A DNA stretch of 58,726 nt from Pseudochelatococcus contaminans (GTDB lineage: Bacteria; Pseudomonadota; Alphaproteobacteria; Rhizobiales; Beijerinckiaceae): positions 1 through 58,726 of the forward strand of contig NZ_JACICC010000011.1 in assembly GCF_014195635.1 (NCBI RefSeq). Reading direction: 5' to 3'. The position numbers and the translations under genes were made by a program. The notes under the pieces are model-generated. The model was not told where the DNA came from, did not search any database, and was given only the letters and a program-made list of their open reading frames with translations. This document shows positions 33,989 through 40,861 of this stretch, in pieces (position 1 is the first letter of the stretch; the number at the start of each line of letters is the position of its first letter).

Positions 33989-34828
33989 GCTGTGTCTGCA
34001 TTCATGGATTCCGTTTCAGTCTCTGATCTGATTCAACGTCTGCGAAGGAGATCGGACCTTGAGCAGACGGACACTGACTCATGAGCAATGGACGCGGATC
34101 GAAGGGTACTTGCCGGCCGTGCGGGAACCCCGGTTCGCAGCGGCGTCGACAACAGATTGTTTGTCGACGCTATCTTATGGATGGCTGGTGACGCAGCTCG
34201 CTGGCGCGATCGGCCGCTTACGTTCGGCAAGTGGACAGCGGTTCATGCCCGCTTTCGACGCTGGTCTCATGCCGGGGTTTGGGAGAGCCTTTTCAAGACG
34301 TTGGCTGACGCTCCCGATTTTGAGTATGTCCTGATCGACAGCACGATCTGCAAGGTGCATGCCGATGCGATGGGAGCAAAAAGGGGGCTCAAGCTGCCGC
34401 GATCGGCCGCTTGCGCGGCGGCCTGACAACCAAGCTGCACGTAGCGGTCGACGCGCTCAGCTTGCCTGTACAAACCCATCCAACTGCTGGGCAGTGAGGA
34501 GATTGTCCTCAGGCGGAAGGGCTGTTATCCGGGCTCAGGGGCATCGGTCATGTCATTGCGGACGCAGCCTGCGATGCGGATCGGCTGCGGACTTTCATCG
34601 CAAAGGATCTCGGAGCCCAAGCCCAGATCAAGGCCAATCCAACGCGAAAGCGCGCTCTTCCTATTGACTGGCCGCTCTATAAGGAGCGTCATCAGGTTGA
34701 GTGTTTCTTCAACAAACTCAAACGATTCCGACGCATCGCCCTGCGTTGCGAAAAGTCACTTACAGCCTTCATGGGCTTCGTTCACCTAGCTTGCGCAGTG
34801 ATATGGCTCAAGTGAATGCAGACACAGC
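33989..34828 (+). mobile_element. IS5-family element (IS427-like), degenerate
   Basis: An 840-bp element with perfect 16-bp terminal inverted repeats, GCTGTGTCTGCATTCA at the left and its complement at the right. It is flanked by the 4-bp target duplication CTAG (33985-33988 and 34829-34832). Clean ends and target duplication show simple transposition into this spot. The transposase inside is broken. Confidence 0.9.
34059..34815 (+). pseudogene. IS5-family transposase, multiply disrupted
   Basis: Three reading frames together give one transposase: MSRRTLTHEQWTRIEGYLP, then VDNRLFVDAILWMAGDAARWRD...YVLIDSTICKVHADAMGAK, then IADAACDADRLRTFIAKD and RHQVECFFNKLKRFRRIALR. It has the first Asp (VLIDST), second Asp region and Glu (QVECFF). 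One frame change near 34380 (run of A and G) may be the programmed frameshift of this IS group. The one near 34125 and the TGA at GQ-stop-GDCPQ (about 34494) are mutations. The stop lies in the right inverted repeat. Confidence 0.85.
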
Positions 34829-34842
34829 CTAGTTTAACCCGA

Positions 34843-34869
34843 TGTCCACAAAAACCGGCAGCAGCTCAA
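34843..34869 (-). repeat. IS3-type terminal sequence, copy 2
   Basis: A 27-nt near-copy of 16705-16730 with one extra A, in the same orientation. The two copies bracket 18 kb containing the Dsb, sulfur and HEPN blocks. The polyketide cluster begins immediately to the right. Confidence 0.65.
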
Positions 34870-34986
34870 GTTCAGGCACCCGAGGAAAAGTTTATTCGTG
34901 ATCTCGCTTGCAATGCTTCATTCTGCTCAAGATTTGGAGCTTCCCCAAAAAACCGTCGCGGTTCGAGAAAAGCAAGTCAGAATGCC

Positions 34987-35760
34987 ATGCCAAGCTTGGA
35001 AATATACGATGGTGATCCGCCGATCTCACATCTCGCCCGCGAACGTATCGACGTTTGGCTTATCCGTCTCGATAGCACCTTCTACCGGCAAACGGCAGGT
35101 TTTGAGGACTTTCTCGACCCTTGGGAACTAGAACGGTATCGGCGCTTCAGGGACGAAAAGGCCGCGCTGCAGCATCTCATGGGGCGTGTGCTCGTCAGGA
35201 CCACCCTTTCCCGCTACGTTGACGTACCGCCAGCGGCGTGGCGCTTTGTCGTGAACGCTTTCGGATGCCCGTCGATCGCGACGCCCTCTGGAACCGGACT
35301 AACTTTCAATTTGTCCCACACCGCCGGGCTGGTTGTATGCGCCGTGACCCGCGGAATGGACGTCGGCGTGGACGTGGAGCGGGCGAGGCGCCACGCCGAT
35401 ATCGAGAAACTTGCGCGGCACAGCTTCGCTCCGGCGGAAACCGCGTCCATTTTGGCCGCCCCTCCCGAGGAGCGGCACGAGTTGTTCTTCGCCTACTGGA
35501 CGCTCAAGGAATCCTATATCAAGGCGCGCGGAATGGGGCTCGCGCTGCCACTGGACGGCTTCGCCTTCGATCTCTCGCAACCGTCGCCCCGAGTCTCCTT
35601 CACGGAAAAATGCCCCGACGACTCCGGACGCTGGGCATTTTTCCGGGAGCGCCCGACACTCGAGCACCGCTTGGCATTGGCGGTCTCGGGTGGCGGCGCC
35701 CCATGCGTTGCCTATCGGTGGGCCGTCCGGCGCGGGAGCGCGCTGTTCCCGCGCCCATGA
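34987..35760 (+). CDS. 4'-phosphopantetheinyl transferase (Sfp type)
   Basis: A 257-aa enzyme that activates carrier proteins by attaching the phosphopantetheine arm of CoA. Visible motifs: FNLSHTAGLVVCAV, GMDVGVDVERARRHADIEKLA with the metal residues Asp129/Glu131, and FAYWTLKESYIKARGMGLALPLDGFAF with Trp171, Lys174, Glu175 and Lys179. ATG 34987 is chosen. The frame runs on to 34816, but that part is IS-end sequence. It faces the polyketide operon and should modify its four carrier domains (two in the 50053 gene, one in the 43659 gene and the free ACP). Confidence 0.93.
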   Translation: MPSLEIYDGDPPISHLARERIDVWLIRLDSTFYRQTAGFEDFLDPWELERYRRFRDEKAALQHLMGRVLVRTTLSRYVDVPPAAWRFVVNAFGCPSIATPSGTGLTFNLSHTAGLVVCAVTRGMDVGVDVERARRHADIEKLARHSFAPAETASILAAPPEERHELFFAYWTLKESYIKARGMGLALPLDGFAFDLSQPSPRVSFTEKCPDDSGRWAFFRERPTLEHRLALAVSGGGAPCVAYRWAVRRGSALFPRP

Positions 35761-35903
35761 GCCTTCGCGCCAGCGGCGAACTGGACGACGCTATAGGACA
35801 CCAGGCGCGCCCCGCACGACCGGCTCTTACTCGGGGCAATATGGACGAGGCAGCCGACGTTGGCGTCGCCCAATGTTGGGCTTGGCATTGACCAGCTAGA
35901 CTT
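35761..35903. other. Intergenic sequence between PPTase gene and transposase remnant
   Basis: No feature recognised. It separates the convergent PPTase and PKS operon ends. Confidence 0.4.
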
Positions 35904-36149
35904 TCAAAAAGGCCGCACATGCTTTCGAGAAGGGGATGCGTTCAACGGCGTTGAGCCGTTTGAGCGCAACTGCCGGTTCAGGAGTGCGGTGATCCGGCGA
36001 TATAAGTCGGCAACGCCATCGCGCCGCGCCACGATCGAGATGCTGTCATGATCTTCCAGCGTTTCTTCGACGATCCGCCGCTTCTCCGCCGCGCTGCAGC
36101 GCCGACGACGGCCGCCATCAGTGACGATCTCTATGTTAGCTATATGCAT
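35904..36149 (-). pseudogene. IS66/IS3-type OrfA remnant
   Basis: The frame starting at ATG 36149 reads IEIVTDGGRRRRCSAAEKRRIVEETL and ISIVARRDGVADLYRR, the N-terminal HTH of small transposase accessory proteins (IS66 TnpA/OrfA type). The remainder is degenerate and no second transposase gene follows. Its start overlaps the last codons of the thioesterase frame, so insertion or deletion may have altered the thioesterase C-terminus. Confidence 0.65.
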
Positions 36150-36886
36150 GTGCTCAGGCTGTGCAGCACGCGGCCGGGTTGCTCCATGACGGCGAAGTGA
36201 CCGCCGTCGATCATCTCAAGCTCGAAAGCGCGCTCAGTCGCGCGACTCCATGCCAGCAGCGACTCGAAAGGGACATGCGCGTCGTCGATACCCCCCAGCA
36301 CCGAGATGGGTATGGGAAGTGGCAGGGCGGGCGTGTAGCGATAGTTGTAAAGCAGCTCGAGGTCAGCGCGCAGCGGGGGGAGGGCCATGGCGACCAGTGC
36401 CGGGTTTTCCAGCACTTGCCGGGGCGTGCCCGCCATGTCCTGCAGGTACTGCTGCAGGGCGACGTCGTGCAGTTCCGGCAGGCCGCTGTGGACGGGGCGC
36501 CAGTCACAGCTCTGGCGCGAGGAGAGGATCAGCCGGCTGGGCGTGGGCCCGCCGAGGCGCAGCAGCGCGCGGACGGTCTCATAGGCTAGCAGGGCACCGA
36601 GGCTGTGGCCGAAGAATATCAGCGGTTTCTCCGTCAGGCCGATGGAGGCCCGGGCGATCTCGGCCGCCAGCTCCGGGATCGAGCTGGCGAATGCCTCCTG
36701 GTAGCGCCGGCTGCGCCCAGGCAGCTCGACTGCCAGCAGGTCGCAAAGGCCGCGGGCGGCTGCTTTCCAAGCAAAGAAGCTCTGTGCGCTGCCCCCTGCG
36801 CAATGAAAGCAGAGCAGGGTGACAGGCGTGCGGGGATCGGTGAGCCAGGGTACGAACACCCTAGCCTGTGGCTCAGATAGCCTCAT
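36140..36886 (-). CDS. Type II thioesterase (GrsT/RifR-like)
   Basis: A 248-aa alpha/beta hydrolase that clears stalled or wrong acyl groups from carrier proteins. Motifs: LLCFHCAGGSAQSFFAWK, VELPGRSRRYQE, nucleophile Ser95 in FFGHSLGALLAYE, Asp in VLGGIDDAHV and His in DGGHFAVMEQP. It is the last gene of the operon and overlaps the FAAL gene by 14 bp. The C-terminus (HSLSTCI) runs into transposon-derived sequence but the catalytic triad is complete. Confidence 0.93.
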   Translation of the reverse strand: MRLSEPQARVFVPWLTDPRTPVTLLCFHCAGGSAQSFFAWKAAARGLCDLLAVELPGRSRRYQEAFASSIPELAAEIARASIGLTEKPLIFFGHSLGALLAYETVRALLRLGGPTPSRLILSSRQSCDWRPVHSGLPELHDVALQQYLQDMAGTPRQVLENPALVAMALPPLRADLELLYNYRYTPALPLPIPISVLGGIDDAHVPFESLLAWSRATERAFELEMIDGGHFAVMEQPGRVLHSLSTCI

Positions 36887-38648
36887 CTATGCCGTCCAGC
36901 TCGGCCGCCAGGTAGAGTTCGCGCATTTTTCGCCGCTGGATCTTGCCGCTGGTGGTCTTGTGCATGCTGGTCGGCTGGGCGAACATCAAGCGGTGGACCG
37001 GGATGCCATGCTGATCGACCACCGCCGCCCGAATGTTGGCCTTCAGTGCGCGAGGATTGTCCGTCAGGAGCCGCTTCAGCTCGCGGTTCAATTCGATCAC
37101 CGCGACGATGATCTGCCGCTGCTGCTCGTCGTCGTGGCTGAACACCGCGCAGCTCTGCGGGCGTGTTTCGGCGAGAGCCTCGATCACGCTGTGCTCGATG
37201 TCTTCCGGGTGGATGTTGCGGCCTTCGCAGATGATCAGATCCTTGAGTCTGCCGCATACGTAGAGTTGCCGATCCTCCGCGCCGATGAACCCGAGGTCAC
37301 CAGTCCGCATGTACTCGCGGCGCGGATCCTCGGCGATCGTGGCGTGAAAGCCCGCGACGCTCGCGGCGTCGTTGCGCCAGTAGCCACGGGCGATGGAGGC
37401 CCCCCGCAGCCAGATCTCGCCGACCGTGCCCGGCGCGCGACGCTGTCTGGTGGCGGGGTCGACGATGGCGACCTCTACCTCCCAGGAGGGTTCGCCGCAG
37501 CCGATCATGGTGACGGCGTTACCGCTTTCCCGAGGCGGTGCGACCCGTTGCTCGGAGGACAGCGTTGCCTGGTCCGCGGTCACGCTATGGACGGGGAGCC
37601 GATAGGGTCCGCCGGAGACGAACAGCGTTGCCTCCGCAAGGCCGTAGCATGGCATGAAGGCATCCATCGAAAAGCCATGGCGGGCATAGCGATCGTGGAA
37701 GCGCTTGAGGCTGCCGGCGCGGACGACATCGGCGCCGTTGAGCGCATGGGTCCAGCCCGAGAGGTCGAGGTCGCCCAGCCGCTCGGCGCTGTAGCGCTCT
37801 GCCGCGAGGTCATAGGCAAAGTTGGGGCCGCCGGCGAGCCGGGCCTTGTAACGCGAGATGGCCTGCAACCAGATCAGCGGCTGGCGGACGAAGGTCGATG
37901 GCGCCATGACCACGGTATGGTTGCCCAGCATGATCGGCAGCAACTGGCCGAGTATCAGCCCCATATCGTGGTGGTGCGGCTGCCAGGTGACGAAGTCGCT
38001 GCGCGCGTCCAGCTCCCATGCGTCGCGCATCATGCGCAGGTTGGCCGTGATGTTGGCGTGGCTGACCATCACACCCTTGGGTGCCGAGGTGGAGCCGGAG
38101 GTATATTGCAGGAACGCGATCTGCTGCGGGTCGAATTCTGCCCGAGGTTCCCAGGATGCCGTCGCGGCCGCCGCCTCCAGGTTTGCGATTTCGAGCAGGG
38201 GCAGGGCCGCCGCTTCGGTCCCGGCGAACGCCCGTTCCAGTTGCGCATGTTCAGTGGCGTCGACCAGAGCCAAACTTGCCCCGCTGTCGAGCAGGATGCT
38301 GACGCAGCGCTCGACGCGGCGGCGGTTCGGCAGGTTGATCGGCACCGCGATCCGCCCGCTCATCAGGCATGCGAGAAAGCAGGCGATGAAGTCAAGGCCC
38401 TGGGGAAAGAACAGCGCGACCCGGTCGCCCGGCTGGCTGACGCTCTCGAGCTGCCGGGCGATGCTTCGTGCGTTGTCGTACATCTGCAGGTAGGTCAGGC
38501 TCTCCTGCTTCGCGCCCTCGTCATCGAGGAAGGTGAAGAGCACCTTGTCCGGATGCGCCCAGGCACGCAGCGCCAGGGTCTCGTGCACCGGCAGGGCGCC
38601 GCTGGCACTGGATAGCTCGTGGTCGTTGAAGCTGCTCTTGTCAAACAT
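36873..38648 (-). CDS. Fatty acyl-AMP ligase (FAAL), starter-unit loading
   Basis: A 591-aa adenylate-forming enzyme of the FAAL branch. It activates a fatty or carboxylic acid as acyl-AMP and hands it to an ACP rather than CoA. Visible: LFFPQGLDFIACFLACLMSGRIAVPINLP, core motif FLQYTSGSTSAPKGVMVSHANI, VTWQPHHHDMGLILGQLLPIM, YGLAEATLFVSGG, YMRTGDLGFI, CGRLKDLIICEGRNIHPEDIE and TTSGKIQRRKMR. The HHHDMG and GRNIHPEDIE wordings are FAAL signatures. It overlaps the ACP gene by 8 bp, pointing to that ACP or the N-terminal ACP of the 50053 protein as acceptor. Confidence 0.93.
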   Translation of the reverse strand: MFDKSSFNDHELSSASGALPVHETLALRAWAHPDKVLFTFLDDEGAKQESLTYLQMYDNARSIARQLESVSQPGDRVALFFPQGLDFIACFLACLMSGRIAVPINLPNRRRVERCVSILLDSGASLALVDATEHAQLERAFAGTEAAALPLLEIANLEAAAATASWEPRAEFDPQQIAFLQYTSGSTSAPKGVMVSHANITANLRMMRDAWELDARSDFVTWQPHHHDMGLILGQLLPIMLGNHTVVMAPSTFVRQPLIWLQAISRYKARLAGGPNFAYDLAAERYSAERLGDLDLSGWTHALNGADVVRAGSLKRFHDRYARHGFSMDAFMPCYGLAEATLFVSGGPYRLPVHSVTADQATLSSEQRVAPPRESGNAVTMIGCGEPSWEVEVAIVDPATRQRRAPGTVGEIWLRGASIARGYWRNDAASVAGFHATIAEDPRREYMRTGDLGFIGAEDRQLYVCGRLKDLIICEGRNIHPEDIEHSVIEALAETRPQSCAVFSHDDEQQRQIIVAVIELNRELKRLLTDNPRALKANIRAAVVDQHGIPVHRLMFAQPTSMHKTTSGKIQRRKMRELYLAAELDGIDEAI

Positions 38649-38910
38649 GGGCGGCGCCCCCGTGCTGTTCCGCGGCGATCTGTGCGATGGCCTCCGCCAG
38701 TCTGGAGATGGACGGGTGTTCGAAAACCATGGTCGGCGACAGGCGCAGGGCGAACGTTTCCTCCAAGGAGCCGATCAACCGGGTGCTGGCCAGGGAGCCG
38801 AGGCCGAATGCCCCCAGGTTGAGGTCGGGATCGATGTCTTCTGGAAGCAGATCCATCTCATTGCAAATGAAGCGGCTGATATGGGCTTCCAACGTGTCGA
38901 TGGAAATCAT
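38641..38910 (-). CDS. Free-standing acyl carrier protein
   Basis: An 89-aa ACP with the attachment serine at Ser39 in AFGLGSLAST, where GLGS replaces the usual G(L/I)DS. Helical flanks are LEAHISRFICNEMDLLPEDIDPDLNL and LIGSLEETFALRLSPTMVFEHPSISRLAEAI. The longer frame to 39264 is discarded because it overlaps the AT-ER gene. It may accept the FAAL product or serve the KS protein at 40858, which has no ACP of its own. Confidence 0.92.
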   Translation of the reverse strand: MISIDTLEAHISRFICNEMDLLPEDIDPDLNLGAFGLGSLASTRLIGSLEETFALRLSPTMVFEHPSISRLAEAIAQIAAEQHGGAAHV

Positions 38911-38932
38911 GCGGCTTTCCTCGTCTATCGTT

Positions 38933-40861
38933 TCATGGATGGGTGGGGCAGAGCCAGTCGACCAGTTCCGCTGTTGTGGGCAGGTGGGCGCTCGCGGAGC
39001 CCGGCCACCCCGCCAGCCAGTTGTTGAGCATCCACAGCGAGGCATCGCCGGGGACCAGTTCCGCGTCAGCTCCGTCTGCCGGCTGCGCAGCGGGCGCCTG
39101 CAGATAGCGTGCCTGGCGGCGTTCAGCCCGTTCCGCGGCATCTGAAGCCAGCACATATGCGGCGGAACGGCTCGCGAACTCGGGGAAGCGTCCGTCGGGA
39201 AGAAGACGATGCTGCGCCATGCCAACCCGGCGCAGGGCTTGCCGCGTAGCCTCGGGCAGGCCACTTTCCCGCGTGGCGAGGAAGGCTGCGCCGGAAACCA
39301 CGAAGTCGACCCCTAACTCCCGCATGCCTTGTGCGTTGGCGGGCGTGCCGACGATTCCGCCGACGCCGACCAGCGGCCCTTTCCCCTTCGCCCCGTCCCC
39401 CTGCAACCGGGTATTGCGCCTGTGCAGGGCCGTGCTCAGCAAAGGCAGCTCTGCGCCGCTGCCCTCGGGCCCGCCGATTTCGACATAGATGGCGTCTGCG
39501 CAGGGCCAGGCGAGGGCAAGAGCTCCCTCGTCGCGCACGCTGGCCAGCAGGAGCGGGGGCCGGGCCGGGTGGCGGCTCAGGCCGGCGAAAAGCGGGCTGC
39601 CCAGAAGTTCGCCTGGCACCAGCAGACCGTGCACGGCATGCCGGGCCAGCAGGCCGAGCAGGGGGGTGAGCGGCAGGTCTGGATTCAGCGCCAGGGCGAA
39701 GCGGCTGCGCAGCCCGGGCTGGCCAGCAAGTCGCTCCAGCAGTTGCGAGAGTTCTTCCAGGGCGGTCCCTTCGCTGTCGAGGATTGCGAGGGCACCGTGG
39801 CGGCTCAGCGCCCCGAGGAGTTCCACGCTGGCCGCAGCGAGCGGAAGCGGGCCGGCAAGGAGGGGACGCTGGCAGCCGAGCCGGTCCTCCGTCGCGGCGT
39901 ATTCGGACGGTTCGGGTTGGATCTGGACGGGCTTGGTCTGGGCAGATCGGTACGAGGCGCGTTCGAGCGATGCGGACGGTGCCTGCCCGGGCCGGGGCGA
40001 GGCGTAGGCTTCCGCCTGTCCTTTACGGATGTCCTCGATCATCGGGGTGAGGATGGCGGGACGGCCGATTTCCACGAAGTGCTCGACACCCTGCGCCAGC
40101 ATGTTTTCGATCAACGCCTGCCAGCGGACCGGGTGGCTGATGTGTCGCGCAAGGGTTTCGGCTAGCGCGTCGCGGCGGTGGGGCTGTGCATCGAGGTTGG
40201 CGTAGACGGGGAAACGCGGGTCGCGGAAGGTCGCCTGCAACGTATCGAGGAAAGTACGGAACGCTCGTGCCGCGGTAGCCATCATGCTGGTGTGGAAGGG
40301 ACCGCTGACTCTCAGCGGCACGACGCGTTGTTCCACACCGGCGCAGTGACGGACGAAATCCGCCAGCGCCGCACGCGGCGCGCCAACGACGACTTGCCGG
40401 GGGCTGTTGATGTTGGCTATTTCGAGGCCCGGCACTCCGGCGTCGGCGATCAGCCGTTCTACCTGCCGCTCGTCGCAGCCGATAACTGCGGCCAGTCCAC
40501 CGCCTTCGATTGCCGCCATCAGCCGCGCCCGTTCAACGACGATGCGCAGGCCGAGTTCGAAATCGAAGACACCGGCCGCGGTCAGGGCCGTATATTCGCC
40601 CACGCTGTGCCCGGCGGCCATGTCCGCCGACCGGCCGTCCTCCAGCGCGGCGAGGCAGGCTAACCAGGATACGACGTAGATGGCCGGCTGGGTATAGGCG
40701 GTCAGGTTCAGGCAATCGTCGGGGTCTTCCAGACAGAGGCGGGTGATCGAGTAGCCGAGTATCCGGTCGGCCTCCTGGACCTGCTGCGGGAAGCGGGGGA
40801 AGAGTTCCTCGCCCATACCCCGACGCTGGCTGCCCTGTCCGGGAAATACAAATGCCTTCAT
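38933..40861 (-). CDS. trans-acyltransferase fused to PfaD-like enoyl reductase (AT-ER)
   Basis: A 642-aa protein. Residues 1-290 are a malonyl transferase: FVFPGQGSQRRGMG, nucleophile Ser86 in AGHSVGEYTAL, His190 in VSGPFHTSMM. It supplies extender units to all KS modules, which have no AT domains, the defining sign of trans-AT PKS. Residues about 320-625 follow a PfaD-type FMN enoyl reductase. That half is short and divergent: YVEIGGPEGSG stands where EADSGGHTD-like residues are expected, then VGVGGIVGTPANAQGMRELGVDFVVSGAAFLATRESGL, the FMN-barrel end. Reductase activity is therefore uncertain. It overlaps the upstream PKS gene by 4 bp (ATGA). Confidence 0.92.
   Translation of the reverse strand: MKAFVFPGQGSQRRGMGEELFPRFPQQVQEADRILGYSITRLCLEDPDDCLNLTAYTQPAIYVVSWLACLAALEDGRSADMAAGHSVGEYTALTAAGVFDFELGLRIVVERARLMAAIEGGGLAAVIGCDERQVERLIADAGVPGLEIANINSPRQVVVGAPRAALADFVRHCAGVEQRVVPLRVSGPFHTSMMATAARAFRTFLDTLQATFRDPRFPVYANLDAQPHRRDALAETLARHISHPVRWQALIENMLAQGVEHFVEIGRPAILTPMIEDIRKGQAEAYASPRPGQAPSASLERASYRSAQTKPVQIQPEPSEYAATEDRLGCQRPLLAGPLPLAAASVELLGALSRHGALAILDSEGTALEELSQLLERLAGQPGLRSRFALALNPDLPLTPLLGLLARHAVHGLLVPGELLGSPLFAGLSRHPARPPLLLASVRDEGALALAWPCADAIYVEIGGPEGSGAELPLLSTALHRRNTRLQGDGAKGKGPLVGVGGIVGTPANAQGMRELGVDFVVSGAAFLATRESGLPEATRQALRRVGMAQHRLLPDGRFPEFASRSAAYVLASDAAERAERRQARYLQAPAAQPADGADAELVPGDASLWMLNNWLAGWPGSASAHLPTTAELVDWLCPTHP

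Noticed and set aside
36819-38615. 598-residue + strand open frame opposite the FAAL gene
   Set aside because: It is a high-GC antisense shadow; the minus strand carries complete FAAL motifs over the same interval.
38641-39264. 207-residue frame in place of the 89-residue ACP
   Set aside because: The first 118 residues are an out-of-frame reading of the AT-ER gene; only the last 89 residues are ACP-like.
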